Source: Leptodontidium sp. MPI-SDFR-AT-0119 (lineage: Eukaryota > Ascomycota > Leotiomycetes > Helotiales > Leptodontidiaceae). From it: 64,000 nt of DNA. The notes beneath the pieces were generated by a model. It searched no databases. It saw nothing but the letters and a program-made list of their open reading frames with translations, and was not told the origin of the DNA. Made by a program: the position numbers and the translations under genes. Shown here in pieces: positions 36,056-48,230 of this stretch. The DNA lies in contig JAHLEZ010000010.1 of NCBI GenBank assembly GCA_020726505.1, positions 2,294,001 to 2,358,000 on the forward strand, given 5' to 3'. The stretch's first letter is position 1, and every line of letters starts with the position of its first letter.

Positions 36056-37517
36056 ATGTTTCCTATCTCTGGGCCCGCAGAGGCGCTGGGCTGGGCGAGA
36101 TCCTTTGCCTCGAACTTCCCAGGTATCATCCACCAGAAAAGAGCCGAGCCGGTAAAGATCTCCACCAATGCAAGTCTTTCCGAATTCTCACATGAAAGCA
36201 ACCAGTCCTAGTCATAAATATACCTGCATTATGTTCTTTGTCCAAAGCTAATCTGTCTTGCAGGTCCTTGACTCAACAGAGACCAAGAACCTTGAATCAA
36301 AGACCGAACGAGAGCATATAATCATCATGATTTTGGTTGGGACCATCGTTTTGTCTTTCGTTGGATTACTCGCATATTTTTTTCACCGCCGCTACACACA
36401 AAAAGCAAATCGAAAACTACGAGAAGACCTCGAAGCAGGGCGAAAGGAAGTCACAGAGGCTCGGGCATTTCGACCACAGGACGATACGTTGAAAGAAGGA
36501 TTCTACACCCCATTCGAAGCTGAGGATGGGAGCATATATGTCCGCACACCAGTTTTACAAACACCCGCGGCTTCACGCCAGGTTAATGCAGCCCCAGCTA
36601 CTGTATTGACCCGAATCAGTGTTGCGACTGTCGCCGGAGTCGACGCTCACCCACTCTTCCATCCGGGCATCAAACGGTCTCGCACTCTTCCCAGCAAGAA
36701 GGTTCCTCAATACTCCAACCGCACTTTGAGGGGTCCCATATCCTACCCTAATATCTATGGTGATAAAGATCAGTCGTTGCAGTCTCAACCGTCATCTATC
36801 TCCCTAGGATCCTACTACCGGACGGAATCAAAACCAATGACTACATTTTCTACCATGCAAACACGCAGACCCGAGACACCACCTATTGAAGTGGACGAGC
36901 CACAACGAGTTGCCAATCGCCGACAGATTCACTCCTTCTGGTCAGTCTCTGATACAGCCAGCATTGCTCCTACATCACCAAGCATTCATTCTCCAACATG
37001 TCCAAGAGAACTCTCACCCCGGCCTGCACCGCCTCAATTCGGGCCCAGTCAAACATCCTATGATGGAGACTCATCTATATCTACGAATTCAAAACCGATT
37101 GGAACCCCCATCAGACCAATATTCTCAATCGACAGAGAGGGAACTCTACCCGCTCTCTCGTATCCTCTACCACTTCTGCTACGAAAGTCCTCAGCTACTC
37201 TGCCTCGCATAGTACTTCCTCTCTCACCACCAGCTTCCCCGAGAATGGTACCACCGTCGGGTCCATGTAATATATCATCACTTGGCCAAGTGAGTGAGCC
37301 ACCGACTGCAAAGATTGAACGCTGGCTGTCAGGCTCAGGATCTACCGGAACCGCATCCATCATCGAATCTGTACTTGGGTCAAAGAGGAGATCTAGTGAG
37401 CCAGATATCTACCGCACAGACGATTTACCCCGGAGTGAAAGGGTTTCACCAATCAGATCTATGAGGAGTTCGCGGCGGAGCAGTGGGGAAGAGATTTTCA
37501 TTGGGGCCGCATTTTAG
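36056..37517 (+). CDS. Single-pass membrane protein with long Ser/Pro-rich cytosolic tail
   Basis: The main exon 36264-37517 carries a hydrophobic helix (IIIMILVGTIVLSFVGLLAYFF), a basic stop-transfer HRRYTQKANRK, a charged helix and then about 330 residues of low-complexity Ser/Pro/Thr/Arg sequence ending in basic clusters (RSSRRSSGEE). An upstream exon at 36056-36151 in phase with it (ATG 36056, donor GTAAAG, branch gctaat, acceptor cttgcag) would give 449 residues with a short outer segment. Without it the protein starts at ATG 36327 (396 residues). The topology resembles fungal surface sensors or scaffolds. Family not recognised. The main exon is convincing; the first exon is moderate. 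Confidence 0.62.
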
Positions 37518-39827
37518 GCGTCTCATAAGCAGGGAAGATAGGAGTTACTCGGTTTGGTTTGGACAGGAAAAAGGATACGATACCATGGGAAAAGAGCGGC
37601 GATTTGCATAGGTCGGAGTCATCAGCTTTAGAAATCATGAATTATGACCGTCATATCATCGTATTGAAGCAAATTTATATTGATTGTATATCTTTCATCA
37701 CCTTTTTTGTTTGAGAGTGCCAAGTGAGAGGTTTAAGATCATCGCTTCAACTTCATTTGACATGCTTCCATTCAGTGGGACACAGTCTCGACTTTGACCT
37801 CCATCACTGAGATAACAAATTAGTGTCGAGTTATACTGTACGCAGGGGATAGTCAATACGCGGAATGTCATAGAAATTGAGCACAGGCCCCTAGGTGAGC
37901 GATTATCCCTGGTACTCAGTGGACGAGTCAGTTAGCCCATGAAAACTATCCGTGGAGGAACTCAATCGGACGATCGAGTAGCCATAGCGTAAAGCAGCCA
38001 CTAAGCGTAGAACAACATGTCCTCATCTAATTGCCGTCTTCTTGTCTTGATAGCCCTCTATCACCGTGTTTTACACGATTTCAATCATGTTGGGGTGGAC
38101 AAGTTACAGCTTGAACCTAGAGACAAAACGATGGAAGTTGCCATGAAATCGTGAGCTAGAAACAGGGGTAACTCCAGACTTTTGGGAGTACCGACCCCCA
38201 ACGATTAGCTGGCAAAGAATATCCGTTCTCTAGAGTTACAGGAAGGAGTAACGGCAAGACAGGCACAGGCAAGTGAAGGTGTCTCGGTGCAACTTTTTGT
38301 TTGAGGAATAATATATTCTGTGTAGATGTTAAATCTGGAGACTAGCCAATTGAAAGAGTGAATGAAAAGGTCAATACTAAGTTGAGTAGAAAAATAAAGC
38401 TTTCGGATAAAGTGCTTTCCCCTTCGTTCATTTCATGGTTGGCTGACTCGCCAAATTCGAGGCATATTCTCATTACACTTTATCACAAATATGTGAGGCA
38501 GCGTCGTACTGTCGAATAGTATCATAATGTTGTCGTTTTAAGGGAACGAGTAGCTAGTACGGTGAATCCGCCATGCTGAGTCGATAATTTGCATGTCTCG
38601 ACCTCTCAGCATCCAAAGCACCTTACCGGATCGTTTGAAGATTGCGGAACAATCTGAGATGCATATCATCAACTAAGTATAAGAACAGCTTTGTGTCCTA
38701 AAATAAGAGATGGTTTGTTAGGCAAGCTGTCTGGTACCCCTTGACTACGATTTTACTCGGATTCCAGAAGGCGCTGTAGCGACGATGCAATACGAGTATA
38801 CCCAAAGCTAGTCCGAGTAGCCCCCAAGCCCAATGCCCCACTAGAGCTGACGCGTACGTAGAATCTAAGGGATCGCTAGTTTCTGATGCTCTAAAGCTAA
38901 CACTAGTGTCTCGGAGTCGTTAATTTTGCGAACTGCGGCGACTATCTGTGCTTAGCAAGACAACCCGCGCTTCAGGAAGTGACACACTGAACTACCTACA
39001 GTCTTCAGTTACTGCCACCCCACACACAGGGCTATCAAAGGAGGAAATTAGGAGGACGAGAAATCTATACCTTAAAGGAAGGTGATGGCTTGTGACCACA
39101 GCAATGTGTCTGAGCCACACTGAAGGTGATGACGGGTAATGGATAGAAGAATGGCTGCAAAGTGAGGCCCTTACGAAAAATGGAAATTTTTCAAAGAGTC
39201 ATGGAATCGAGAGACTCAGACAAAGAGCAGAGGAAGAGTGGCCTCGACTTGATACGGTGTCGTCAGGTGATGTTTACTTTCTTCCTGGAGTAGATTCTCG
39301 CTTCTGACAAGCGCTATTTCTTGCCTCCTTTTCTCGGAGAACACAACCCGTTCCTCCAGAGCTTCTTCGTCTTATTTCAATCAATAACCACGCAATCGGC
39401 CTCCAGCACCTCCCACGATGGCAACTCAAAAGACGAAGGTCGTATCGCTATTTGAGTGCGAATGCGCTGACAAGGATCATGAGACCCAGAGACAATGCAA
39501 CCATTATGCAAAACAACGAGTAGCACGTTCAATAACCACAAAGTAAGTCGGAGTTCACCTTCTACCTCTGTCTTTCGCTCCACGAAATATAGGTGCGGTC
39601 TCATGCCCAAGAGGGCAATCTGAGGCACCATAATCAAGGATGGTCATGGGACCGAAACTCCGAATGCTTTGCTGTTATGTTTCATTCTAGAGGCAACAGG
39701 CGATATTCGGAAATGTGAGCGGTTATGTTTGGGACAGATTGGAATTATCTTCTGTCCAATATCTTGGCTGAATCCAGACAAGTTTCTCGACCAAAAGCTG
39801 ACTTCCAACTACCGTAGGATACTACTA
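37518..39827. other. Gene-poor stretch, no confident gene
   Basis: About 2.3 kb. Two weak coding hints are described under rejected items: a hydrophobic frame on the minus strand near 38.7-38.9 kb and a short ATG-led exon with a GTAAGT donor at 39418-39542. Confidence 0.4.
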
Positions 39828-40559
39828 ATGTTCTCAAAAACCGCATCCATCGTTGTTGGCCCGGAAAGACAAATATTTAACTTGCATCAAGATCTTCTTG
39901 CCCTCCACTCGGTCTTCTTCCGAGAGCATTTCGCCTTTGCAGATCAAAATATTATCCTCCCTAGCGTCAATGTAGCCGAATTCGCTGATTTTGTTGCATG
40001 GGTATACGGTGAGGATTCCTCGCACTTGGAGAACGATAGAATCGAAAATAATGATGAGACGGTACTGGAACGCGGTTGGGCGCTAGGAAGCTTTCTTGGT
40101 TCACCAGGATATCAGAATGTGTCCTTTTCCCATTACAGTGAGTACTGCCCTGGCGATGCAAGCCAATGGCCCGATCTCAAGTCGATTCGTATCATCTACG
40201 AACGTACACTAACTGGGTCCAAGTTGAGAAAGTTCGCGGCACACTCCATGGCAGCAACCCCCCCCTTCAAGAAGCACAAGCCGGGATCTCAAGAGTTCGC
40301 AGAATGGAATGCACTATTGAAGGAATACCCAGACCTCAACATTGATATCGTTCATGCCACTGCGAAGGATTGGGGCGAAACTTTCCCCTGGGATGACGAG
40401 CATCTGGGCGCGTACCTGGAGGACGAGACCCCGTTGGATCAGGCATGGGAGGAGCAGATTCTTGCCAAGCGGGATATTGCTGCAATCAAGGGGGGTGCTA
40501 AAAAGAAGTGCATTCGCAGCATCTTTGAGCTTGCACATCTTGAGCGAAAAAAAAACTAG
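39828..40559 (+). CDS. BTB/POZ-domain protein
   Basis: 243 residues from the first in-frame ATG (39828); the frame is open but ATG-less further up, so an upstream exon is possible. The N-terminal 75 residues fit a BTB domain: ASIVVGPERQIFNLHQDLLALHSVFFREHF, then LPSVNVAEFADFVAWVYGED. Next comes the middle region usual in fungal BTB proteins (RGWALGSFLGSPGYQN; IRIIYERTLTGSKLRKFAAHSMA), then an acidic and finally Lys-rich tail. Fungal BTB-only proteins are thought to dimerise and some act as Cullin-3 adaptors; the partner is unknown. The terminal run of A bases at the stop (about 40549-40556) is prone to length variation. Confidence 0.75.
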   Translation: MFSKTASIVVGPERQIFNLHQDLLALHSVFFREHFAFADQNIILPSVNVAEFADFVAWVYGEDSSHLENDRIENNDETVLERGWALGSFLGSPGYQNVSFSHYSEYCPGDASQWPDLKSIRIIYERTLTGSKLRKFAAHSMAATPPFKKHKPGSQEFAEWNALLKEYPDLNIDIVHATAKDWGETFPWDDEHLGAYLEDETPLDQAWEEQILAKRDIAAIKGGAKKKCIRSIFELAHLERKKN

Positions 40560-41134
40560 CGACTGAAATCTCTGGCGGTTGATGGGGTGTTATGGGATGA
40601 AACAACTTGGACGGTGGGCATATCTTGAGTTGACGAGGCTCTTGACTTTCATAGGCTGAAAGGTTGACCAAGGGGCGATATTCAGAGACTTTGCTTTAGT
40701 TTACATGGCACCAGAAAGAATACAGGAGACAATCAAAGAGATCTGCAACATATGAGGTACTCTTCCTGGGTCCCACATGTGATGTCACTTTCCTCATTCT
40801 TCCTTGATCTCTAGCTAGCAGGATCTGAAGCCTTCAAAGACTGTCCGTGTCACGTATCTAATTTGACTCTCATGTAAAAGAATAATTTGGAAAGGCTACT
40901 CTCAGTTATCAATTCAACAGGTATCTCTATTCGACCAAGAGGTGGTGACCCTTAGCAAATTATCCGAGGTTGGATTAGTCATCATTCTTACTCCGCCGCC
41001 TCTTTTGCTTATCGAATCTTCCTTCTCGCCCCCCCTTGACAGACAGCTTCGAAACAAACTTCTCCAAAATATTTCATATGCCAGTATTATTGTTGGTAGA
41101 TTAATATTCCAGCTCTCCTTTGACTTTTAAGACA
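40560..41134. other. Intergenic region upstream of the regulator gene
   Basis: Holds 3' flank of the BTB gene and the leader of the Zn2Cys6 regulator. No gene seen. Confidence 0.4.
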
Positions 41135-43336
41135 ATGAACACGCATCAGTCAAGTCCTGCTTCAGAGATTGGAACATCACAAATCTCTGTCAGAGCATGC
41201 GTGAGCTGTGCTCGGGCAAAGGCAAAGTGCGTCCCTGGGGTTCTGCCCTTGGGTAGCTGTGAAAGGTATTTGATGCATCTAGTATTCAAAGATAAAGAGT
41301 TGACATTGAATAGATGCAGTCGTCTGCAAAGACCATGCGAGCCAGCCCTGCCACGGGCTCGTACTCAGCCACGGAAACGGAAAGCTTTAGAAGTCGAGTG
41401 AGTCTAATACGCCTCACTCTGCTCGATATCTGATTGTTGGTGATAGCTATCTTGCAAAAAATCGTGTCGAGAAGCTCGAGGAGAGGCTAGATGGGCTCGT
41501 CACTCTCCTCAAGGCGGCGAATGATCCTGCTACCCAGACCACCGAGACTACCCCACAGCTGACTTCCTCAACTACGACCGTTAGCAGTTCATCCTTTGAA
41601 GCTCCGCAACTACAGGCTCAGCTTACAGCTCCAGATCTCTACAATCCAGAAAGTGCAGAAAGCTGGGACGAGAGACTATTAAGAGGAGGTACCATTCGGC
41701 AGAGATTCGCATTGATAGGATCTTACAACCCCTCCATAGACCCGCCTGCCAAGGCCCCACAACCAAGTCTCAATCTGATCGGGGTTAGTTTTGGTGCTGA
41801 GAATCCAGAAAAGCTGTTACACATATTCAAAGATGAAATGAATCCCCATTTCCCGTTCATAGGTATCCCAGATTCCGTCTCTGTCGATGCAATGCGCAAG
41901 GACCAGCCTTCGCTTCTCACTGCGGTGATGGCTGTCACTTCCCGAGACTCGCCAAATCAGTTGGTACTTGGGAAGTTGCTCATGCAGCAGATTGCCGATA
42001 GAATGCTGATGAATGGGGAGCGAAACCTGGATTTGCTGCTGGCAATCCTAACTTATGCAGGCTGGTGAGGACTCCCCCCCTTCGTGATCTGAGCGAATAG
42101 CTGAAACAACCTCACTAGGTGCTATCATAATTTCTTTAACATTCCGCAGCTTACGTCTTTGATATCCCTAGCCACCACTTTGGTGGGGGACCTTCGCCTG
42201 ATGAAGCCTCTTGTCAAAGACTCGCGGGGATTCTTCGACGCTGCCATTCGCGAGGCAGCGAAAGCCAGAGGGCAATGCGTCGACACACTGAAGCCAGCAC
42301 ATGCTTCAATACGACTTGCTGAGGAGCGTCGCGCAGCACTTGGATATTGGTTCCTTACGTCTATGTAAGTATTATATCACTTTGACTCAAAAGAACTATT
42401 CTCTAACTTTCCTCAGAGTTGGATCATTCTTCCAGCGACTTGACACAGCACCGTGGACGCCATACTTAGAAGAGTGCTGCACCATGATTTACCAATCTGG
42501 CTACCACCGCGATGACAAGTATGCCGTCGCATTGATCAAGATGCAGCTCGTGTCCGAAAAGATACATCATAACGCATGGCATGGCTCATCGGTGGGGCGG
42601 CCACATGTGGCGCCTCCAGTGCTATACCTGAAATCACTGGAAACCGAGATCAAATCTTTACGGGTTGAGCTATCGGCAGAGATCGAAAACAATCGTGAGC
42701 AGAATTTCACTTTCCCTTCCAGGTCTAATGCTAAACTGCCACCTAGCCTTCTTGCTCTCACATTATCACAATCTCGAGGTATCACTCTACAAGATCGGCC
42801 TTGCACGATCGGAGTCTATTTCAGCATTTACCACCCGAGACTTCAGCCGCTTGGAATATCTCTTCGCATGCTTGGAAGCAGTGCGAGCTTTCTTTGACGC
42901 CTTTCTCAGCATACCAGCTAGCAAGTGCCATTGCATGTCGATGAAACTAAATATGGATTTGACATGGAATATGACCATTCTGCAGATGCTTTCAACCTTT
43001 GATCACCCAGACTGGAACCTAGCTTGGCTACGCGAAAGCATTAGCTTACCTGAGTTACTCGGAAAACTTTCTGCCAGATTGCTCGAGGCCAAAACAGCAC
43101 TGGATCTAGACCCAAGCACAGAAGAAAGGCTCGATATGTTCTCCCAGACGGCCAAAAAGTTGAGTTGGATCAAAATGTTCGTGGAAAAATCAATATCAGG
43201 CGTGCCTGTTCAAGAAGGAGAGTCACGTGCCCCTGATATCCCTTTGACCGAGATGTTCGAATTCAACGGAAGCGATTTCATGGGCTATATGGATGACGCG
43301 TGGATGAAAGATACCTTGGGCCCCTGGGAATACTGA
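41135..43336 (+). CDS. Zn2Cys6 fungal transcription factor
   Basis: Six exons (41135-41265, 41314-41397, 41447-42064, 42119-42364, 42417-42694, 42747-43336) give 648 residues. The zinc cluster is at about residues 20-50, spread over the first intron: CVSCARAKAKC then C-ER-CSRLQRPC, spacing CX2CX6CX9CX2CX6C. A coiled-coil-like segment (VEKLEERLDGLVTLLKAA) follows, as in dimeric Gal4-type factors. The middle part (FPFIGIP, the region before AILTYAGWCYHNF) fits the fungal-specific regulatory domain. The last intron is 52 nt with branch gctaaac; a shorter 28-nt alternative also keeps frame but is too small. It heads a run of transporters and may control them, which is inference from position. Confidence 0.9.
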
Positions 43337-43662
43337 TCACGAAATCCGGTCGTAGTAATCAAGAAATGTACAGTGCCGTATACCTATTCAAACGTATTCC
43401 GCTACGGGGACGGAGCAGGAGCTGAATTCAACTCTTTATTCCCGTGTCTCCTGCTCCGTCTCCGTTCCGCCCAATCGCCACCCTTGAATGGTATGCACTG
43501 TCCACCACACCAATGATACCTAACATTGGTGCCTCTACAGGCTATATATCTAGTCGATCTGTGCACTCCAATTTGTTGTCGTTCTCTTCGTGTGCAGTGT
43601 TTATTCGATTTCGCAACAACTCCTGCAACAGGAGCCTCGTGCCGCAAGTCAACTAACTAGTC
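43337..43662. promoter_or_regulatory. Upstream region of the DHA2 transporter gene
   Basis: 326 nt between the regulator stop and the transporter start, same direction. Includes an imperfect inverted repeat, gggacggagcaggagctgaa at 43408-43427 with cgtgtctcctgctccgtctc at 43443-43462 (gacggagcaggag pairs with ctcctgctccgtc). Such a palindrome could be a site for a dimeric factor; this is inference. Confidence 0.5.
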
Positions 43663-45819
43663 ATGGACGCGAAAACAACAACAACAGTCCCTGGCCACAC
43701 CAACGAGAAGACAAACTCCAGCGAAATGGTGACTGCCGAGCCTGCATCACCGAGGGAGGACGGGCCTCCACCCGCAACCGAGAAATCAGACCCTCAAGTG
43801 CAACTATCAGAGGAGACCTCAACTGAAAATGACGAATACATATCAGGGATCAAATTGTTTCTCATCGTGGCCGTGGTCTCCTTGTCAATGTTTACCATGC
43901 TTCTCGATACCTCAATTATTGTTACGGTAAGTGGAAACGTTTGGTTGTGATGTGCTGAAAATCAACCATTGGCACCTAGCTGAACACAAATCTCTGACAC
44001 TACAAAGGCAGTTCCAAAAATCACGAGCGACTTTCACTCCCTTGAAGATGTGGGGTGGTATGGAAGTGCATACCTTTTGACGAGGTAAAGTTCAATGCTA
44101 GACGATCAACTTTGAAGACTGATCAAATACCAGCGCCTCCTTTCAACCCTTGACAGGAAAGATATATCAGAAACTCAACTCCAAGGTCATCATCCCCTCC
44201 CTTGATTCCTCCTTTCCTCACCCACTGACCTTTTAGTTCACATACATATCCTTCCTCGGTCTCTTCGAACTTGGTTCATTACTCTGTGCCGTCGCCCAAT
44301 CGTCAAACATGCTCATCATCGGTCGCACGGTGGCAGGAATTGGTGGTTCCGGGCTTTCAACCGGAGGGCTCACCATACTATCTGCATGTCTTCCGCTAGA
44401 AAAGCGAGCAAGTAAGCAAACATTAGCAACTCCTTATGCTTAGCTGACAAATTCAATAGTGTATGTGGGATTCATGATGTCCGGTAAGCATAAGCTCGGT
44501 CTGTACTGCTCTCAACCGTCAATCTAACAATCTTAGTTGGTCTGCTTGGGACTGTAGTCGGACCGGTCCTGGGTGGCGTACTGACTCAGTACACGACATG
44601 GAGATGGTGTATGTACACTTCCGAGTGCTATTTAATTCTCCTGACTGACCATGACAGGCTTCTACATTAATCTTCCAGTGGGTGCAATAGTCGCTCTTAG
44701 CCTCGTACTTATCCATATACCCGACATCAGAGGCGACTCCTCCACACGGCCGAAGCACACTTTCAATTCTCTCTTCCATGACCTCGACCTAATCGGCTTC
44801 TCACTCTTCGCCCCTACAGTTGTGATGTTTCTTTTGGCACTGCAGTGGGGCGGTGTATCGTATCCCTGGAAAAGCGCAACGGTAATCGGTCTATTTTGTG
44901 GTGCGGCAGGTCTGTTGGCAGTCTTCCTGGCCTGGGAGCACAAGAAAGGGGACGGAGCGATGATCCCACTCTCGATGGTCAAGAAACGCATTGTATGGAG
45001 TGCAACACTGTCCACGTTCTTTCTCTTTGGAAGTTTGCTCGGTCAGGCATACTACCTTTCTATTTACTTCCAAGCTGTGCGAGGCATGTCGCCTAGTTTG
45101 AGCGGGGTGTACGCACTTCCTGGAATTTTAAGTCAGGTCGTCTTCGCGGGCGTCTCTGGTGTTGGAGGTACATCCCCCCCGGTTTAGTACTGCGATGAAA
45201 GTTAATTAATTTTGCCCAGTCTCCAAAGTCGGGTACTACCTGCCTTTCACAATATTTGGCTCAGCCTTGAACAGTGTCGGCACCGGGCTGATGAGTACAT
45301 TCACGCCTACAAGTGCAACAGCCGCATGGGTGTGCTACCAAATAATCAGCGGAGTCGGTCGCGGCTGTGCTTTTCAGATGGTATTTGTCACTTTACTCCC
45401 ATTTTAAACATACAGGTTCGCTAACTCCTTTGAAGCCAATGATAGCCGTCCAAAACACCCTGCCGAAAATCGAACACCCAGTCAGCATGTCCATCATGAT
45501 GTTCGGTCAATCCATAGGCGGTTCAATTTCTCTTGCCATTGCTCAGGCAGTCTTCAATGGCGGGCTTCATGGGGCTCTCAAGGCCCACGCTCCTGGTGTC
45601 AATTATGGGGAGGTCACGGCGGCAGGTGCAAGAGATTTCAGGCACCTCATCCCGATCGCTTCTGTTCCCGGTGTTATCTTGTCGTATAATGAGGCGGTCA
45701 ATCATGTGTTTTATTTGATTGCTAGTTTGGCTGCTGTGGGGTTTCTGTTTAGTTTGGGGATGGGATGGAAGAGTGTGAAGAAAGCCAAGGAGGCGGATGT
45801 GGAGACATCTGGGGTATGA
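43663..45819 (+). CDS. MFS drug/metabolite exporter, DHA2 (14-helix) type
   Basis: Nine exons (43663-43926, 44008-44084, 44134-44185, 44237-44411, 44460-44483, 44537-44608, 44658-45167, 45220-45380, 45436-45819) give exactly 572 residues. N-terminal 60 residues are polar and cytosolic. Family motifs: [38 protein letters not shown] (motif B-like) and [25 protein letters not shown] (motif C), then the long loop and paired helices of the 14-helix proton antiporters. Located in the plasma membrane, it probably exports a small toxic compound or a self-made metabolite. Best relatives are fungal efflux pumps of secondary-metabolite clusters. It sits next to the Zn2Cys6 regulator in the same direction. 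Confidence 0.92.
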
Positions 45820-46551
45820 AGACTGTCCAGTCGACTTCCGGCTTGAACGACTAGACTGCAAATCAAATCACATAGATGGTGTTTTTGTTTTTAACCATTA
45901 CTAATTCTTCTGAAAATATTTGTCCAATATACTTCTTTTCTGTGGTTAGGCAGAAGTGTCAGTGGAGTTCAGAGCTGGGAATGAAAGACCAAGACACACC
46001 TCTCACCATGCCATTGATCTACCTAGGAATAAAACCCACAACTTCTGTCCATAACTTATAGTTCACTAATAAAACGTTATGTGTACTTCGGCAATAGAGA
46101 CTTGCGAAGCGTGAAGCAAATATTACTCGCAATGTTTGAAACTACAGCCCCCACATTCGCGAACAACCACGGATATGGAGTTCAACCACCACAACCACGA
46201 GTACAGTCTTTACGACCTAGTAGCAAAACAGAAATGAATATTCGAGTGTACAGGATCTTCAAGTTCTTCGTGCTCCTTAGTCCCCGGGACCGTTCAAGTG
46301 TTCCCTCCACCCCACTCTCCACCTAGCCTTCTCTTTCCCCGCACCAACCGGGTTAAGGCGCTATTGCATATTTTCTTTTCTTTTCGTTCTTCCTCTGCCA
46401 GCGCTGCAATACTTATCTTTCAACTCTTCGACTACGTTTCGTTGGTTCACTGTACATGTTCTGAGGTTGTCGGATCTGAACTGGGAGGATATAAAGTGCT
46501 GGCCCATCCTCTACCCCACCCTCCAGTGCCCAAATATTTTCACCACTAGCC
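45820..46551. other. Intergenic region upstream of the monocarboxylate-type permease
   Basis: About 0.7 kb. An undetected first exon of the permease gene may lie here, since its own reading frame has no ATG. No other gene seen. Confidence 0.4.
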
Positions 46552-48008
46552 ATGACAGAAAGGTAACGCAAGCTGTTACTGCAGATGAACCTGCGACAGG
46601 ACTGTCGACACCTCAAGCGGATGTAGAAGTTGATATCCCACCTGATGGTGGTTATGGATGGGTCCAAGTTGGTGTAGGCTTCACCATCAACGCCTTCACC
46701 TGGGGCCAAACAGCTGTAAGAACCCTTATCTCCTCCACAGTAACTGTTGCTGACAGATTTAAAAGTCATACTCTATATACCTCGCCCATTACCTCTCTCA
46801 CAATATGTTCAGCACAGCAACATCCATCGACTACGCCTTCATCGGCGGCATCCAATTCGCCGTCTCCCTACTCATAGCACCCCTCGTAACGGTCATCGCC
46901 CGCAAACTCAGCACTCAACCACCAATGCTGATCGGCATTTTGCTTCAAACAGTCGGATTCATCTCCGCCTCCTACGCCACCCGAACATGGCATCTCTATC
47001 TCGCCCAGGGCCTCCTCATCGGCCTAGGACTCGGCTTCATCTTCGTCCCCTCGACCCCCGTTATCTCCCAATGGTTCTCCAAAAAGCGCAGTCTAGCACT
47101 TGGTATAAGTTCCGCCGGCTCAGGTGTCGGCGGATTAATCTTCTCATTCGGCATTCAAGCCATCATCGACGATCTCTCTCTCGCTTGGGCATTCAGAATC
47201 ACAGCCATCGTATCGGGAGTCATGAATCTCCTCGCTGTGGCATTAATCAGGAATAGAAACTCGACAGTGAAACCTCCACAGTTGGGATTCGATACGAAAC
47301 TCCTCGTGAGGTATGATGTGTTGTTATTGCTTGGCTGGGGATTCTTGAGTATGCTGGGGTATATCACACTCTTGTACTCCCTTCCCGATTTCTCGGCTTC
47401 CATTGGACTTTCTAAGACGCAAGCTGCTGCTATTGGCGCTTATTTGAATCTCGGAACGGCGATTGGGAGGCCGATGGCGGGATTTGCAAGTGATAAGTTG
47501 GGGAGGATTGAAGTTGCTGGAGTGTTGACTTGTTTTTGTGGGTTTACATGTTTTACGATTTGGACCCCGGCAACGAATTACGGCGTTAAGATTCTCTTTG
47601 CTATTGTTAGTGGTGCTGTTGTTGGTGTCTTTTGGATGGTAAGACTATCCCTGTTGAAAATTACGCTCGCATGTTAATGCTTTGTAGACTGTTTCGCCGA
47701 TCGCTGCCGAGGTGGCTGGACTGCCTCAAGTGCCGTCACTGTTGTCGATAATGTGGTTAACAATCTTCCTTCCAATTCTTTGTAAGTCAAAAATAAATCT
47801 AAAGTCGATGAAGGGTCTGGCTAATTGCAGAATCAAAGTTGCTGAAGTCATTGCTCTCAAATTGAGACGGCCAGGAGCGAGCAACGAGTATCTCTACCCT
47901 CAGATCTTTGCAGGTCTTTCTTCTGTCCTGGCTAGTGCATGTCTGTTGGAGCTTTGGAGGTACAGAAGGGGTGGGTTGTTCAAACAAGAAAGTCGCAGGA
48001 ATGATTGA
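46552..48008 (+). CDS. MFS monocarboxylate-type permease (MCT/SLC16-like)
   Basis: Later exons are clear: up to 46715, then 46766-47638, 47688-47781 and 47839-48008. The start is the classical PDGGYGWVQVGVGFTINAFTWG signature of helix 1 in monocarboxylate porters, followed after the intron by SYSIYLAHYLSHNMF, LYLAQGLLIGLGLGFIFVP, QWFSKKRSLALGI and the end-loop LFAEVIALKLRRPG. It would carry a small organic acid with protons across the plasma membrane. The first exon is unresolved: the frame of the signature has no ATG, and the ATG at 46552 (with a gtaacg donor eleven bases on) does not join in phase to any nearby acceptor. So either an upstream exon is missing or there is a one-base lesion. 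The coordinate 46552 is provisional. Confidence 0.85.
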
Positions 48009-48230
48009 CTTTAGGATACAGAGGACAAAATTGGCGCCCTATAAAAGATGAAAACTTGGCTTCCTGAGAACTAGAGGAAGGGAAATCAACGGGAAGGTCG
48101 AGAACGAAAAGCCACCAGGAGAGGCAAATAAATTTCAGAACATAATGGTTTTTGAATCGAGGCAGAAAAAAAAAGTTCGAATTAATCCCGTACGTATGGA
48201 ACACCAAATTCTTCCAACGTGCATACGATT

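Noticed and set aside
38720..38930. Minus-strand open frame with a membrane-like stretch (HWAWGLLGLALGILVLHRRY)
   Set aside because: No start codon, stop just upstream and no exon that joins it convincingly. Could be the last exon of an unseen gene, but support is too weak.
39418..39542. ATG-led short exon with Cys pattern and a GTAAGT donor
   Set aside because: After the intron the frame stops within about ten codons, giving only about 52 residues of unknown type. It does not join in phase to the BTB frame in a way I could confirm.
42695..42722. 28-nt alternative intron in the Zn2Cys6 regulator
   Set aside because: Keeps the frame but is too short for a fungal intron; the 52-nt version ending at 42746 has a proper branch point.
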